From: Cyanobacteriota bacterium SRBZ.bins.94.201705
Lineage (GTDB): Bacteria > Cyanobacteriota > Cyanobacteriia > Cyanobacteriales > Cyanobacteriaceae
Reading direction: 5' to 3'
Assembly (NCBI GenBank): GCA_030549855.1
Contig: JAUQQP010000005.1
Span: 20,365 to 84,364 of the forward strand
Length of the DNA stretch: 64,000 nucleotides
Position 1 is the stretch's first letter; each line of letters opens with the position of its first letter. Made by a program: the position numbers and the translations under genes. The notes under the pieces are model-generated. The model did no database searches. It was given only the letters and a program-made list of their open reading frames with translations, and had not been told where the DNA came from. Below are positions 18,049 to 29,334 of this stretch, one piece after another.

Positions 18049-18981
18049 ATGACTAACACCCCTTCTCCTCTTTTTTACAGCTGGCTAAATTACAAGTGTG
18101 CCTACACTTGTTACAACCCAGACTCCACATCCAGTCACGCTTTAGTTTTGATTCACCCCATAGGTGTCGGCTTATCAGGGGTTTTCTGGGTAAAATTTAT
18201 CCAAAAGCTACAAGAATACTCCTTCCCTTTCCCCGTTTATAATCCTGATTTGTTAGGCTGTGGCGAGAGTGATTTGCCTCCAGTGGCCTATGACCCTAAA
18301 GATTGGGCATCTCAGCTGAATTATTTTATTAAAAATGTGGTAAAAAAACCAGTTATTTTGGTCGTACAAGGTGGGTCTTTTCCTATTGCTGTTTACCTTT
18401 GTGCCGGTGATTTGAAATGCGACTTGGTTGAAGGTTTAGTCCTTTCTGGCCCCCCCGCTTGGAATGTTATTACTACTGCTGGAAATCTGAGAATTAGCCA
18501 GTTAATTTGGAATGGATTTTTTGACTCTTTCCTTGGGTTTCTTTTTTATCAGTATGCCAAAACTAGAGGTTTTATCGAATCTTTCTCCAAAAAACAACTA
18601 TTTGCTAATCCAGATCAGGTCGACGACCAGTGGGTTTCTCTGTTGGAACAGGGGGCTAAAAATAACAAAAAACGCTATGCAGTCTTCTCCTTTCTGGCAG
18701 GATTTTGGCGGAAAAATTACGGAGATTTAATTAATAAAATTGAGGCTAAAACCTTGATTTTAATAGGAGAAAATGCTACAATAATAAGCAGAAATGCGGT
18801 AAAAGAGAGCCCAAAATATAAGCTGGATGTGTATAGCAAAAATCTTAAATATTCCCGGGGGAAAATAATAAAAGGGAAAAATGTTATCCCCTACGAATCC
18901 GCTGAGGAATTTGCCAAAGAAGTTATGAATTTTTGTCAGGAAAACTGGGGGAAAAGGCCAGAAAAAATCGGCAGAGGATAG
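18049..18981 (+). CDS. alpha/beta hydrolase-fold protein
   Basis: A 310-residue alpha/beta hydrolase. HALVLIHPIGVGLSGVFW holds the oxyanion-hole strand, YNPDLLGCGESDLP is the typical DxxGxGxSD loop, and VVQGGSFPIAV is the nucleophile-elbow position. That elbow reads G-G-S-F-P rather than GxSxG, so the serine is there but the second glycine is not. A late strand TLILIGENATI should carry the acid. The open frame also allows TTG 18034; ATG 18049 is preferred. It is probably soluble. Cyanobacterial relatives are common and their substrates unknown. Confidence 0.75.
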   Translation: MTNTPSPLFYSWLNYKCAYTCYNPDSTSSHALVLIHPIGVGLSGVFWVKFIQKLQEYSFPFPVYNPDLLGCGESDLPPVAYDPKDWASQLNYFIKNVVKKPVILVVQGGSFPIAVYLCAGDLKCDLVEGLVLSGPPAWNVITTAGNLRISQLIWNGFFDSFLGFLFYQYAKTRGFIESFSKKQLFANPDQVDDQWVSLLEQGAKNNKKRYAVFSFLAGFWRKNYGDLINKIEAKTLILIGENATIISRNAVKESPKYKLDVYSKNLKYSRGKIIKGKNVIPYESAEEFAKEVMNFCQENWGKRPEKIGRG

Positions 18982-19120
18982 AGGAGGGGAAGAAGGAAAA
19001 AAACAAGAGGGAAAAATAGAGTGCAAAAGAAGAAAACTAGGGACACCCCCCAATGCCCCCCTGAACAGGTGCTATGATAAAACAAATAGTTCAAGGTTTA
19101 TTGAGTTCGACAGAATCTAA

Positions 19121-20431
19121 ATGTTGCGGATAATCACGGACTACGGTGAGGCACGACAAGAACTACAAAGAATTAGCGATCGCAATTATCACGAGCACAT
19201 AGAAGAAAAATGGGCTTTGGTAAGGGAAATTATCGCTACAGTGAGAAAAGAGGGCGATCGGGCTGTCCTGGCTTATACCCAAAAATTTGATGGACAAGTA
19301 ATCCCCCCCGAAAAATTGAAGGTAAGTGGCTCAGAAATAGATGCCGCTTATCAACAAATTTCCCCCGACTTACTTAGTGCCATCAAACTGGCGGCCAAGA
19401 AAATTGAGGCTTTCCACCAACAGAGGGTGCCAAAATCCTGGGTGCAATTCGCTGAGGATAATGTGGTGTTGGGACGACGCTATACCCCCGTGGATAGGGC
19501 GGGATTGTACATCCCCGGCGGTAGGGCTTCCTACCCCAGCACTGTCCTCATGAATGCCATCCCCGCCAAGGTGGCGCAGGTACCCCGCATCGTAATGGTA
19601 ACACCCCCCGGCAAAGATGGGAAAATCAATCCCGCTGTCTTGGTGGCCGCCAGTGAAGCCGGCGTAACAGAAATCTACCGGGTGGGAGGCGCCCAGGCCA
19701 TCGCCGCCCTGGCCTATGGCACCGAAACTATCCCCCGGGTAGATGTAATTACTGGGCCAGGTAATATATATGTAACCCTCGCTAAAAAGGAAGTTTATGG
19801 CCGGGTGGGCATTGACTCTCTGGCAGGGCCTAGTGAAGTACTTGTTATTGCAGACCATACTGCTAATCCCGTCTATGTGGCGGTGGATTTGCTGGCGCAA
19901 GCGGAACATGATCCCATGGCAGCGGCTATCCTCATCACCACCTCCCCTAACCTAGCCCAACAAGTCCAGTCGGAGGTGGAAAAACAATTGGAACATCACC
20001 CCCGTCGCACCCTCACGGAAAAGGCTATTGCCCACTACGGACTGATAATTGTAACGGAAAGTTTACAACAGGCCGCTGAACTGTCCAATCTGTTTGCCCC
20101 TGAACACCTGCAACTGGAGGTGGAATCCCCTTGGGAACTCTTGGAACACATCCGTCACGCAGGAGCAATATTTATGGGCAGCTCCTCCCCCGAGGCAGTG
20201 GGAGACTATCTGGCTGGGCCTAACCACACCCTCCCAACCTCCGGTGCTGCCCGTTACGCCTCTGCCCTGGGAGTTGAAACTTTTATGAAGTATTCTAGTC
20301 TAATAGAGTACACCCCCGTGGCCCTGCAAAAGGTATCTAAGGCTATTGTGGACTTGGCAATGGCAGAGGGGTTGCCTTCCCATGCCGATTCGGTGAAATA
20401 CAGAATTAAACCCCCAGAAAAAGATAATTAG
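19121..20431 (+). CDS. hisD: histidinol dehydrogenase
   Basis: A 436-residue enzyme that oxidises L-histidinol to L-histidine in two NAD-dependent steps, the last reactions of histidine synthesis. Clear motifs are RYTPVDRAGLYIPGGRA, RVGGAQAIAALAYGTETIP, ITGPGNIYVTLAKKEVYG, DSLAGPSEVLVIAD, AQAEHDPMAAAIL (with zinc ligands) and GPNHTLPTSGAARY. The length matches the family. TATGATAAA about 45 bases upstream is a possible -10 box. An SDR gene follows after 5 bp, so they are probably cotranscribed. hisC lies 3 kb away but is transcribed separately. Confidence 0.97.
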   Translation: MLRIITDYGEARQELQRISDRNYHEHIEEKWALVREIIATVRKEGDRAVLAYTQKFDGQVIPPEKLKVSGSEIDAAYQQISPDLLSAIKLAAKKIEAFHQQRVPKSWVQFAEDNVVLGRRYTPVDRAGLYIPGGRASYPSTVLMNAIPAKVAQVPRIVMVTPPGKDGKINPAVLVAASEAGVTEIYRVGGAQAIAALAYGTETIPRVDVITGPGNIYVTLAKKEVYGRVGIDSLAGPSEVLVIADHTANPVYVAVDLLAQAEHDPMAAAILITTSPNLAQQVQSEVEKQLEHHPRRTLTEKAIAHYGLIIVTESLQQAAELSNLFAPEHLQLEVESPWELLEHIRHAGAIFMGSSSPEAVGDYLAGPNHTLPTSGAARYASALGVETFMKYSSLIEYTPVALQKVSKAIVDLAMAEGLPSHADSVKYRIKPPEKDN

Positions 20432-20436
20432 CACCC

Positions 20437-21189
20437 ATGTCTGGCAGGAATATTCTAATTATAGGGGGAAGCGGTGGTATTGGCTCTGGATTCGTCGCCC
20501 AATTACTACCTAGAGAAGATACCCGCCTGTTGTTTGCTACCTATCGCCCCTCTTCTTACCCCCCCAATCTGTCCCCACTTTTACAACAATTCCCGGAAAA
20601 ATTCAACCTTCTCCCAGTAGACGTCACCCGGGAAGAGGATATAGAAAAAGCTGTTTTACAAATTAAAACAAAAGTAGATAAGCTCCATCTAGTAATAAAT
20701 TGCGTGGGCATCCTCCATGAGGGGGATTTACAACCAGAAAAGAGTCTGAAACACATTAACCCCAAAAACCTCATGCGCTATTTTGAGGTGAATACCATCC
20801 CCACCGTGTTGTGGGCCAAACACCTACTCCCCCTCTTTAAACACCCGGAAAGGACTGTGTTTGCCATCCTCTCTGCTAAGGTGGGGAGTATAGAAGACAA
20901 TCGCCTGGGGGGATGGTATGGTTATCGCGCTTCTAAGGCTGCCTTGAATATGCTTATTAAAAATATCGCTATAGAATACAATCGTGTTGCGGCCAATACC
21001 ATTGTAGTGGCCCTCCACCCGGGCACCACCAATACCCGTCTGTCTGCCCCCTTTCAACACAGTGTGCCCCCAGAAAAACTCTTCTCTGTGGAGGAGGCCA
21101 CCCGAAAACTACTGTCTATTATCGAGCAACTCACCACCTCCTCCAATGGCCACTTCTATAGCTGGGATGGTAGTATTATCCCCTGGTAG
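20437..21189 (+). CDS. short-chain dehydrogenase/reductase (C-factor-like)
   Basis: A 250-residue SDR. IIGGSGGIGSGFV is the Rossmann glycine motif, NCVGIL replaces NNAG, and YGYRASKAALNM has the catalytic Tyr and Lys (YxxxK); the Ser is in FAILSAKVGSI. ALHPGTTNTRLSAPF and a C-terminal FYSWDGSIIPW end are typical of the C-factor-like subgroup. It should reduce or oxidise a small carbonyl/alcohol with NAD(P)H; substrate unknown. It starts 5 bp after hisD. It converges on the malic enzyme gene with only 6 bp between stops. Confidence 0.88.
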   Translation: MSGRNILIIGGSGGIGSGFVAQLLPREDTRLLFATYRPSSYPPNLSPLLQQFPEKFNLLPVDVTREEDIEKAVLQIKTKVDKLHLVINCVGILHEGDLQPEKSLKHINPKNLMRYFEVNTIPTVLWAKHLLPLFKHPERTVFAILSAKVGSIEDNRLGGWYGYRASKAALNMLIKNIAIEYNRVAANTIVVALHPGTTNTRLSAPFQHSVPPEKLFSVEEATRKLLSIIEQLTTSSNGHFYSWDGSIIPW

Positions 21190-21195
21190 TCTTCC

Positions 21196-22593
21196 CTAAA
21201 TCCTCGCTACCCCCGCCTCCCTTGCCGCTTGTTGTACAGCTGCAGCTACAGTTGGTACTACACGAGGGTCAAACACAGAGGGAATAATATGTTCCCTGTC
21301 TAAAACACTGGGTGGGACAAGTCCAGCAATGGCTTTGGCAGCCTGCAGATACATGTCAGTGGTAAAGGCAATGGCACGACAGTCCAATGCCCCTCGAAAT
21401 ACCCCAGGAAAGGCTAACACGTTGTTAATCTGGTTGGGATAGTCACTCCTGCCAGTGGCTACCACCGCCGCTATGTCTTGGATTAATTCTGGCTGTACCT
21501 CGGGAATGGGATTGGCCATGGCAAATACTATGGGTTGGGCTGCCATGGTTTTTACCATCTCCGGGGTGAGGATGCCAGGGGCACTAACACCAATGAATAC
21601 ATCCGCCCCCACTAAGGCGTCTGCCAAACTCCCCTCCTGGGCTACGGCAAATGCCCGCTTCTCCTCATTTAAATCCGCCCTCCCCTTGCTGATAATCCCC
21701 CTGGAATCACATAAAATTATATTCTCACACTGGGCCTGTTGTAGCAGCCGGGCAATGGCAATACCCGCCGCACCCGCCCCGTTAATCACTACCTTGATTT
21801 TCGTCATCTCCTTGTCTACCAGCTTCAGGGAGTTAATCAGTGCCGCCATGGTGACAATGGCTGTACCATGTTGATCGTCATGGAATATGGGCACGTCTAA
21901 CTCCTCCTGTAGCCTCCTTTCTATTTCAAAGCACCTGGGCGCCGCAATATCCTCCAAATTCACTCCCCCAAACGCCGGGATTATATTCTTCACCGTTTGG
22001 ATAATCTCCTCCGTCTCCTGGGTGGCAAGACAAATGGGAAAGGCATCTATATCCGCAAACTGCTTGAATAACATCGCCTTCCCCTCCATCACCGGTAACG
22101 CCGCCTCTGGGCCTAAATTTCCTAGTCCTAATACTGCACTGCCATCGGTTACAATTGCCACACTATTACCCTTGATGGTAAGGGAAAAGACTTTCTCCGG
22201 CGCCTCCTCAATGGCTTTACATATACGTCCCACCCCAGGGGTATAGGCCATGGCTAAGTCGGCACTGGAGGTGATGGCAATGCGGTTTTGGATGTGAATT
22301 TTCCCGCCCCGGTGCAGGTCAAAAGTGCGATCGCTTACATGTAACACCTGCACGTCCTTCAAGGCTTTGATGGCCCTGACTATCTGTTCCGCATGTTCAG
22401 TACTAGATGCGTCAATTTGTAACTCCCTCTTGACGGTCTTCAGATTTCTCTCTATCAAGGAGATTTGTCCTAGATTCCCCCCTACCTCCGCTATCGCCCG
22501 GGTTACCTCCGCTAATGCCCCCGCCCGGTTTTTTAACTCCAGGCGCACTGTTAAACTAAAACTAGGACTAGGAGTCAAACTCCACTCTCTCAT
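21196..22593 (-). CDS. NAD(P)-dependent malic enzyme with N-terminal ACT domain
   Basis: A 465-residue protein. Residues ~12-85 are an ACT domain ([19 protein letters not shown]), a small regulatory fold that often binds amino acids. The rest is malic enzyme: [53 protein letters not shown] and the dinucleotide-binding [15 protein letters not shown]. It decarboxylates malate to pyruvate with reduction of NAD(P). The ACT-malic enzyme fusion is common in cyanobacteria and some Gram-positives. ATG 22593 is the first codon. It is divergent from cysH. Confidence 0.93.
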   Translation of the reverse strand: MREWSLTPSPSFSLTVRLELKNRAGALAEVTRAIAEVGGNLGQISLIERNLKTVKRELQIDASSTEHAEQIVRAIKALKDVQVLHVSDRTFDLHRGGKIHIQNRIAITSSADLAMAYTPGVGRICKAIEEAPEKVFSLTIKGNSVAIVTDGSAVLGLGNLGPEAALPVMEGKAMLFKQFADIDAFPICLATQETEEIIQTVKNIIPAFGGVNLEDIAAPRCFEIERRLQEELDVPIFHDDQHGTAIVTMAALINSLKLVDKEMTKIKVVINGAGAAGIAIARLLQQAQCENIILCDSRGIISKGRADLNEEKRAFAVAQEGSLADALVGADVFIGVSAPGILTPEMVKTMAAQPIVFAMANPIPEVQPELIQDIAAVVATGRSDYPNQINNVLAFPGVFRGALDCRAIAFTTDMYLQAAKAIAGLVPPSVLDREHIIPSVFDPRVVPTVAAAVQQAAREAGVARI

Positions 22594-22746
22594 TGTCTTC
22601 TTCCCTTTTGCTTAACGCATCTCTTGAATTTTACAACCATCTGCCTCCCCCGAAGCAAATGGACCGTATGCTATATAATATTCACAGAAACCCATGCCTC
22701 CAGTTTCTACAATAATCCCATTACCTGCAACCACGAGGAAGGGCCT

Positions 22747-23508
22747 GTGTATCAAGTATCTGAAGTTAACAACTACCAACTGGATTTAGACCAAATTAAC
22801 CAAAAACTCGCCAATGCTACCGCCAGTGAAATAGTCGTCTGGGCAAAAGAACAATTTGGCAAACACCTGGTAATGAGTACCAGTTTTGGTATTCAATCGG
22901 CGGTAATGTTGCATCTTGTTACCCAAATTATCCCTGACATCCCCGTCATCTGGATAGACACCGGTTATTTGCCCAAGGAAACCTACCTGTTTGCCGAAGA
23001 ATTGACCAAAAGACTCAATCTCAACCTCAAAGTGTACCAGTCCGAGTTGAGTCCCGCACGCATGGAGGCTCTTTATGGTAGACTGTGGGAGAAGAAGGAT
23101 CTAGAATCCCTCAATCTCTACGATCGTATTAGGAAAGTGGAGCCCATGCAGCGGGCATTGAGGGAATTAGGGGCTAAAGCCTGGTTGGCCGGTTTAAGAC
23201 AAAGCCAAACAGAATTCAGACAAACCCTCAATTTTGTCAATAAACAGGGGGAACGTTATAAGATTTTACCTATTCTCCGCTGGACTTCTAAAGACGTCTA
23301 CGAGTATCTGAAAAAATACGACTTACCCTACCACCCCTACTTTGAGAAGGGATATGTCACTGTGGGGGATTGGCATTCCAGTCGTCCCCTTAGTCCTAAT
23401 GATACCCATGAAAGGGACACCCGTTTCCATGGTATCAAACAAGAGTGCGGCTTACACCTGCCCACTAGTTTCGAGGAAGCCCAAAGTCTCGATTCTAGCC
23501 AACTCTGA
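22747..23508 (+). CDS. cysH: phosphoadenylyl-sulfate (PAPS) reductase
   Basis: A 253-residue enzyme of assimilatory sulfate reduction: PAPS plus reduced thioredoxin gives sulfite. [16 protein letters not shown] is the PP-loop-like nucleotide site, [18 protein letters not shown] and [15 protein letters not shown] bind the substrate, and ECGLH near the C-terminus holds the catalytic Cys. The two CC pairs that bind the 4Fe-4S cluster of APS reductases are missing, so PAPS is the likely substrate. The frame is open from 22624, but GTG 22747, preceded by gaggaaggg, begins the conserved part; the upstream 41 residues look non-coding. Confidence 0.93.
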   Translation: MYQVSEVNNYQLDLDQINQKLANATASEIVVWAKEQFGKHLVMSTSFGIQSAVMLHLVTQIIPDIPVIWIDTGYLPKETYLFAEELTKRLNLNLKVYQSELSPARMEALYGRLWEKKDLESLNLYDRIRKVEPMQRALRELGAKAWLAGLRQSQTEFRQTLNFVNKQGERYKILPILRWTSKDVYEYLKKYDLPYHPYFEKGYVTVGDWHSSRPLSPNDTHERDTRFHGIKQECGLHLPTSFEEAQSLDSSQL

Positions 23509-23514
23509 TTGAGT

Positions 23515-24648
23515 CTACAACTGTACCCCCGCCAAAGCCTTTAATAGGGCTTCATTTTCCTCTCTGGTGCCAATGGAAACCCTTAATCCTCCCCCAGTGT
23601 GTCTGATATGTATTTTATCCCTTTTTAGCCGCTCCATTACTAGTTGGTGTTTCTCGGGGTTGTTTTCTCCCCGCCAACGGAGGTAAAGGAAATTGGCACA
23701 ACTTGGCCATACTTTAAACTGTTGATACTCCTTTAGGCTAGTCAAACTCTGGTAGACTCTTTCCCTTTCCCCTATGATTTCCCTCACCGACGGCAGTAGC
23801 AAGTGGCGGTTTTCCATCACCACCTGGGCGGCCAATTGGGAAAAGGCGGGTAGATTATAGGGGAGTCTTATTTTTTCCAACGCTGTGATTACTAGAGGAT
23901 GGCCGATGGCATACCCCACCCGATGAGATGCCAGACGAAAGGCTTTAGAAAAGGTACGCAATATTAGCCAGTTAGGGTGATATGGCAATTGTGACACCAG
24001 CGTTTGTCCGCTAAACTCGTAGTAAGCCTCGTCTATCACCACCAGAATATCCTCCGGCAAACCCCTTAGCCAATTGATTTCCTCCTCTGTCAAACAGTTA
24101 CCAGTAGGGGAGTTGGGATGCACCACAAAAACCACCTTTATGGCAGGATAATTGTCTCCCGAAATTGCTTTATTAGCCTCATCTAAATCTATAGAAAAAT
24201 CCCCCTCATTTCTCCCAACAGAAACCACATTTATCCCTAAACTTTTTGCCAGAATAGCATACATAGAGAAGGTGGGATTTGCTACCAAAATAGCTCCTCT
24301 GTTATTCAAACAAGTAGCAATCAATACCGAACGAATTAACTCATCTGACCCGTTGCCAACAGAAATATTATCGCTCTTGAATAAACCTGTTTTTTTAGCC
24401 CCCTCATTTACGTATTCTGCCAGAAGTTTTTTCAACGTCAAATGACTGCCATCGGGATAACGATTAGTCTCAATATAATCCTCGTAGCATGCCGCTAATT
24501 TTTCCTTTAACTCTTTGGGCAAATCATAGGGGCTTTCATTGGCATCTAGACGGACTAAATCCTTGGGGTTAGCCGGCAAGGGAGTGGGGTTGTAGGCTTC
24601 AAGTTTTAGTAAATCATCCCTCAAAAATGGCAATTTATACTCACTCAT
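23515..24648 (-). CDS. hisC: histidinol-phosphate aminotransferase
   Basis: A 377-residue class I/II PLP aminotransferase. LDANESPYDLP at the N-terminus is the HisC signature; VGNGSDELIRSVLIA binds the cofactor phosphate; VHPNSPTGNCL and VIDEAYYEF hold PLP-ring residues; TFSKAFRLASHRVGYA holds the Schiff-base lysine; GGGLRVSIGTREEN near the end has the substrate-binding Arg. It converts imidazole-acetol phosphate and glutamate to histidinol phosphate. It ends 6 bp from the convergent cysH stop. glyQ lies 37 bp upstream on the same strand, so the two may be cotranscribed. Confidence 0.95.
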   Translation of the reverse strand: MSEYKLPFLRDDLLKLEAYNPTPLPANPKDLVRLDANESPYDLPKELKEKLAACYEDYIETNRYPDGSHLTLKKLLAEYVNEGAKKTGLFKSDNISVGNGSDELIRSVLIATCLNNRGAILVANPTFSMYAILAKSLGINVVSVGRNEGDFSIDLDEANKAISGDNYPAIKVVFVVHPNSPTGNCLTEEEINWLRGLPEDILVVIDEAYYEFSGQTLVSQLPYHPNWLILRTFSKAFRLASHRVGYAIGHPLVITALEKIRLPYNLPAFSQLAAQVVMENRHLLLPSVREIIGERERVYQSLTSLKEYQQFKVWPSCANFLYLRWRGENNPEKHQLVMERLKRDKIHIRHTGGGLRVSIGTREENEALLKALAGVQL

Positions 24649-24685
24649 TTCTCTTAACTGTTGGGAGAATTTATAGATGGCATTT

Positions 24686-25594
24686 TTAGCAGCTAGCCGT
24701 TGAAACCGCGGCTACTTTATCACGATTCAAAAGAGGGAAATTCAGGGACTCCCTTTGGTTTAAATACAATTGGGCAACCTGACGCGCCAAATGACGAACA
24801 CGGGCAATATAACGAGTCCTTTCTGCTACAGAAATAACTCCCCTAGCCTCCAACAAATTAAAACAATGGGAGCACTTGAGAATATAATCCAAACTTGGGA
24901 CAACTAGATTCTTTTCTATCAACTGTTTTGCCTCCTCTTCATACAAAGCAAAAAGTTTGAACAACAAGTCAGGATTGGAAGCCTCAAAATTGTAGGTACA
25001 TTGTTCAATTTCCGCCTGGAGAAAAATATCCCCATAACTAATTTGTTCATTCCACTTGATATCATAGATGCTATCTACATCTTGTAAATACATGGCCAAT
25101 CTTTCTAAACCATAGGTGATTTCGATAGACACTGGCTTACAGTCAATGCCACCACACTGCTGGAAATAGGTAAACTGAGTAATCTCCATACCATCCAACC
25201 ACACTTCCCAGCCTACTCCCCAGGCGCCCAAAGTAGGAGACTCCCAGTTATCCTCCACAAATCGAATATCATGGTCTTCAGGATGGATACCCAACGCCTT
25301 CAACGATTCCAAGTAAATATCCTGAATATTATCCGGAGAAGGCTTAATCAACACCTGATACTGGTAATAGTGTTGTACCCTGTTAGGATTTTCTCCATAA
25401 CGCCCATCAGTCGGTCGTCTACAAGGTTCTATATATGCTACAGCCCAAGGTTCAGGCCCAATGGCCCTTAGAAAGGTGTGGGGGCTCATAGTTGCCGCCC
25501 CTTTTTCTGTATCATAGGGTTGGCCTATCAGACAATTTTGTTTACTCCAAAAATCATTCAAACAGGCTACAAGCTCTTGAAAGGTAAAAGTCAT
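24686..25594 (-). CDS. glyQ: glycyl-tRNA synthetase alpha subunit
   Basis: A 302-residue class II synthetase subunit of the bacterial alpha2-beta2 GlyRS. Typical segments are [53 protein letters not shown] and [19 protein letters not shown]. It forms glycyl-adenylate and charges tRNA-Gly together with GlyS, which is encoded elsewhere. The length is normal. hisC follows 37 bp later. The tRNA-Phe gene begins 123 bp upstream on the other strand. Confidence 0.97.
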   Translation of the reverse strand: MTFTFQELVACLNDFWSKQNCLIGQPYDTEKGAATMSPHTFLRAIGPEPWAVAYIEPCRRPTDGRYGENPNRVQHYYQYQVLIKPSPDNIQDIYLESLKALGIHPEDHDIRFVEDNWESPTLGAWGVGWEVWLDGMEITQFTYFQQCGGIDCKPVSIEITYGLERLAMYLQDVDSIYDIKWNEQISYGDIFLQAEIEQCTYNFEASNPDLLFKLFALYEEEAKQLIEKNLVVPSLDYILKCSHCFNLLEARGVISVAERTRYIARVRHLARQVAQLYLNQRESLNFPLLNRDKVAAVSTASC

Positions 25595-25670
25595 GCCTTC
25601 TCCCAGGTGAGACCCAAGCAGTTTTGATTATACTACCCCCTGGCCGGAAAATCAATCTACTGCTTTCCCC

Positions 25671-25699
25671 TTGTCAGGGCGGAGAAAATTTGTTATAAT
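25671..25699 (+). promoter_or_regulatory. sigma-70-type promoter of tRNA-Phe
   Basis: TTGTCA at 25671-25676 and TATAAT at 25694-25699 are 17 bp apart, the ideal spacing. They lie 18 bp before the tRNA. Confidence 0.85.
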
Positions 25700-25717
25700 T
25701 CATAACCGTCAGGGTTT

Positions 25718-25790
<73 letters not shown>

Positions 25791-26502
25791 TTGGGCTTTT
25801 GCTTTGAGTCCAAATTTTTTTTTGGCTAGCTGGCGAGAGGGACAAATACAAGATTGGGGCGGCGTCCAGTCGGCGGGCACTGTGTTAATTTTCTATATCT
25901 GGCCACCTCGGGGTGCTTACATGGTAGAGAGAGGGATTCTGGTATCATTTAGGGGGATATAATCTGTGTACACTCCAGGAAAAAATCCTAGACAGTTTCA
26001 CCTTAAATAGGGGAATTAATTAGAGGCATCAACACTGAGGAAATAGACGGCAGGGCACACCGGTTAATTAAATTAAATAGTACTGGATAATTTCTCTCAT
26101 AACCCAATTATTGTAACTGCCTTTGTTATCATTCTTGGCCTCGATTTTTGCCCCTGTGGTGATATTAATGTTATCTTCTTCCCCCCAGAACATATTTCTA
26201 ATCCCTATATTTTTTTCTTAAAACCTATCTCATTTTCGCGTTTATGTATTTATCTGGTCTCTTATTTTTACCTTATCTTCTTCTCTTCCCCATTTTCCTC
26301 AGTTTATCGGCTTTTTATCCCATTGCTCATCATTCTCTTTATTTGCCAATATAAAGGAGAGAATGGATATAGTTTTTTAATAGTCCCAGGGGGATTTCAG
26401 TATAGTCACTGGTTTCTGGGAAATTTGCACAGCTGTGGCATATATTGGAGATTTTGTCAAGAGTAGGAGGAGGGGAAAGGAGGGAAATAAGAGTGACGGG
26501 GG
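25791..26502. other. long intergenic region, nothing recognised
   Basis: About 700 bp between tRNA-Phe and the clpB terminator. It is AT-rich, with stops in every frame and no RNA gene I recognise. A TA-rich stretch TTAATTAAATTAAATAG lies near 26063-26079. The short minus-strand open frame over the tRNA (25674-25880) is not a gene. Confidence 0.45.
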
Positions 26503-26524
26503 AAAAATGGCCCCGCAGGGGGGC
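26503..26524 (-). terminator. clpB terminator
   Basis: On the minus strand GCCCC-CCTGC-GGGGC (26510-26524) is followed by CATTTTT (T-run at 26503-26507), about 11 bases after the clpB stop. Confidence 0.6.
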
Positions 26525-26534
26525 AGCTGTTGCG

Positions 26535-29135
26535 CTAGTTATGATGTTTGAGGATTAGTCTTTCGTCTTCCACGTCTACGTAAATAGTGTCACCCTCTTT
26601 GAATTCACCGCGGAGGATGGCTTTGGCGATGGCAGTTTCTAGATAACGTTGAATGGCACGTTTCAAGGGTCTGGCACCATATACCGGATCGTAGCCCACG
26701 TCGGCCAAAAAGTCAATGGCATTTTCAGACAGCTTCAAGGAGAGTTTTTGTTCAGCTAGACGGGATTGGAGACGATTTACCTGCAGTTGAACGATTTGAC
26801 GCAATTGCTCCTTGTTGAGACCATGGAAAATGATAATCTCGTCAATACGGTTGAGAAACTCTGGGCGGAAATTTGCCCGCATCGCCTCCATCACCCGGTT
26901 GCGCATCTGTTCGTATTTGCTCTCATCCCCTGCTAGGTCTAGAATATACTGAGACCCTATGTTACTGGTCATTATCACAATAGTATTAGTGAAGTCTACC
27001 GTGTGACCTTGGGAGTCGGTGAGGCGACCATCGTCCAGCAGTTGTAACATGATGTTGAAGACGTCCGGGTGGGCCTTTTCAATCTCATCGAAGAGGATAA
27101 CAGAATAAGGACGACGACGAATAGCCTCTGTTAACTGTCCCCCCTCCTCGTAACCTACATACCCCGGTGGTGCGCCTATTAGACGAGATACGCTGTGTTT
27201 CTCCATGTATTCAGACATATCGATGCGCACCATGGCCTCCTCGGTGTCAAAGAGGATTTCTGCTAGGGCTTTGGCCAGTTCGGTTTTCCCCACACCAGTG
27301 GGCCCCAAAAAGATGAAACTAGCAGTAGGACGGTTAGGATCAGATAAACCGGCACGAGAGCGTTGAATAGCCTCCGCTACCGCCCTTACGGCATCGTCTT
27401 GGCCTATTACCCGTTTGTGGAGTTGCTCTTCTAGGTGTAACAGTTTTTCCTTTTCTGATTGTACCAGTTTGCTGACGGGAATACCAGTCCATTTGGAGAT
27501 AATTTCGGCAATATCCGCTTCTGTCACCTCCTCCCGTAAGAGGGACTTGCCACTGGTCTGTTTCTCTGCTAAAATGGCCTGGGCGTCCTTCAATTGTCTT
27601 TGCAAGTCGGTGAGTCGGCCATAACGCAATTCCGCCGCCTTGTTGTAGTCGTAGTCTCTTTCTGCCTGTTGGATGGCCACGTTGACTCTTTCAATCTCTT
27701 CCCGAATGCTGCGAATTCTGTCAATAATCTCCCTTTCCGCCTGCCATTGAGCATTTAAGGCCGATTGTTGCCGTTTTAATTCCTCAATCTCTTTCTCTAT
27801 CTTCTCCAGTCTTTCTAAAGAGGCGGGATCATTTTCTTTCTTCAGAGACAGTCTTTCCATCTCCAATTGCATGATTTTCCTGTCTACCTCGTCTAGGGCT
27901 TCCGGCTTGGAAGTGATTTCCATTTTCAGTTTCGCCGCCGCCTCGTCTATCAAGTCAATGGCCTTATCCGGCAGGAAACGCTCACTGATGTAACGATTAG
28001 ATAATACAGCCGCAGCGACGAGGGCACTGTCGGAAATCCTGACACCATGGTGGACTTCATAACGTTCCCGCAATCCCCGTAAAATGGAAATAGTATCCTC
28101 TACATTGGGTTCATCCACATACACCGGTTGGAAACGTCTTTCTAAGGCGGCGTCTTTTTCGATGTATTTGCGATACTCATCCAGGGTAGTAGCACCAATG
28201 CAACGCAACTCGCCACGGGCTAACATGGGTTTTAGTAGGTTGCCCGCATCCATGGCGCCTTGCGTAGCCCCAGCCCCTACAACCGTGTGAATCTCATCAA
28301 TAAAGAGAATGATATTACCCCGGGATTCGGTTACTTCTTTTAAGACGGCTTTTAGTCTCTCCTCAAATTCCCCTCGATACTTGGCACCAGCTATCAACGC
28401 CCCCATATCCAGGGCAATTAGGGTACGATCTAATAGAGACTCTGGCACATCCCGGTTGACTATTCTTTGGGCTAAGCCTTCTACTATTGCCGTTTTACCT
28501 ACCCCTGGTTCACCTATTAGTACAGGGTTGTTTTTTGTCCTTCTTGAAAGGATCTGTATAGTACGCCGTATCTCATCGTCTCTCCCAATAACAGGGTCCA
28601 GTTTACCAGCACGGGCCAAAGCTGTCAAGTCCCGCCCGTATTTTTCTAGAGACTGGTATTTGGCTTCTGGATTTTGATCTACCACTTTTTGACTCCCCCT
28701 TATTTCTTTAATTACTTTTCTTAGTTTATATTCATCCAAATCGAATTCTCTGAAAATATGTTTACCAAGGCGGTCATCTTGGCTGTAGGCTAGCATTATG
28801 TGTTCGATGGAGATGTATTCATCCCCAAATTCTTGACGATACTTCTCGGCAAAATCTAATAACAAATCTAGACTTCTGCCTAGGTAAATCGAGTCGCCTA
28901 CATTTTTAATTTTCGGCTGTCTTCGGATAAAATCGTCTACTCTGTCTCGAAAACGGGATACGTTTACATTAGCTTTGTTAAGAATATCTACCGCTAGTCC
29001 CTCCTGTTCAAGAAGGGATTTTAACAGGTGTTCAGTCTCTATTTGTTGATGTTGATTCTCTTTGGCAATGTCGGGAGTTTTTACTATTGCCTCCCAAGCT
29101 TTTTCCGTGAATTTTTGTGGGTTGGTAGGCTGCAT
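26535..29135 (-). CDS. clpB: ClpB disaggregase
   Basis: A full-length 866-residue Hsp100 ATPase that, with DnaK, pulls proteins out of aggregates. The N-terminal Clp repeat domain ([21 protein letters not shown]) is followed by the first AAA domain ([27 protein letters not shown]), a long M-domain coiled coil (~400-530) and the second AAA domain ([30 protein letters not shown]), then the C-terminal domain. The N-terminus [15 protein letters not shown] matches the cyanobacterial ClpB1 form I remember. ATG 29135 is preceded by agcaggaatt. No CIRCE element is seen upstream. A terminator follows. Confidence 0.96.
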   Translation of the reverse strand: MQPTNPQKFTEKAWEAIVKTPDIAKENQHQQIETEHLLKSLLEQEGLAVDILNKANVNVSRFRDRVDDFIRRQPKIKNVGDSIYLGRSLDLLLDFAEKYRQEFGDEYISIEHIMLAYSQDDRLGKHIFREFDLDEYKLRKVIKEIRGSQKVVDQNPEAKYQSLEKYGRDLTALARAGKLDPVIGRDDEIRRTIQILSRRTKNNPVLIGEPGVGKTAIVEGLAQRIVNRDVPESLLDRTLIALDMGALIAGAKYRGEFEERLKAVLKEVTESRGNIILFIDEIHTVVGAGATQGAMDAGNLLKPMLARGELRCIGATTLDEYRKYIEKDAALERRFQPVYVDEPNVEDTISILRGLRERYEVHHGVRISDSALVAAAVLSNRYISERFLPDKAIDLIDEAAAKLKMEITSKPEALDEVDRKIMQLEMERLSLKKENDPASLERLEKIEKEIEELKRQQSALNAQWQAEREIIDRIRSIREEIERVNVAIQQAERDYDYNKAAELRYGRLTDLQRQLKDAQAILAEKQTSGKSLLREEVTEADIAEIISKWTGIPVSKLVQSEKEKLLHLEEQLHKRVIGQDDAVRAVAEAIQRSRAGLSDPNRPTASFIFLGPTGVGKTELAKALAEILFDTEEAMVRIDMSEYMEKHSVSRLIGAPPGYVGYEEGGQLTEAIRRRPYSVILFDEIEKAHPDVFNIMLQLLDDGRLTDSQGHTVDFTNTIVIMTSNIGSQYILDLAGDESKYEQMRNRVMEAMRANFRPEFLNRIDEIIIFHGLNKEQLRQIVQLQVNRLQSRLAEQKLSLKLSENAIDFLADVGYDPVYGARPLKRAIQRYLETAIAKAILRGEFKEGDTIYVDVEDERLILKHHN

Positions 29136-29334
29136 AATTCCTGCTATAATGTCAACTGGTTGTGAGGGTTTAAATTTCTTCCCCTTAGTGGCTATTATAA
29201 ATTCCCTTTATGGGCCAAAACATATGGGGAATCCCCCACTAGAAAGTGTGGATAACAGTGATTATTGGGTTTCTGTTTTTCTTGGCTGGGAGAAGGATAA
29301 TTTTAACAAAAAGAAACAATTCCCCCGCCGGTTA

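Noticed and set aside
19370..19909. 179-residue minus-strand frame in hisD
   Set aside because: Antisense shadow of a certain gene with no homology I can see.
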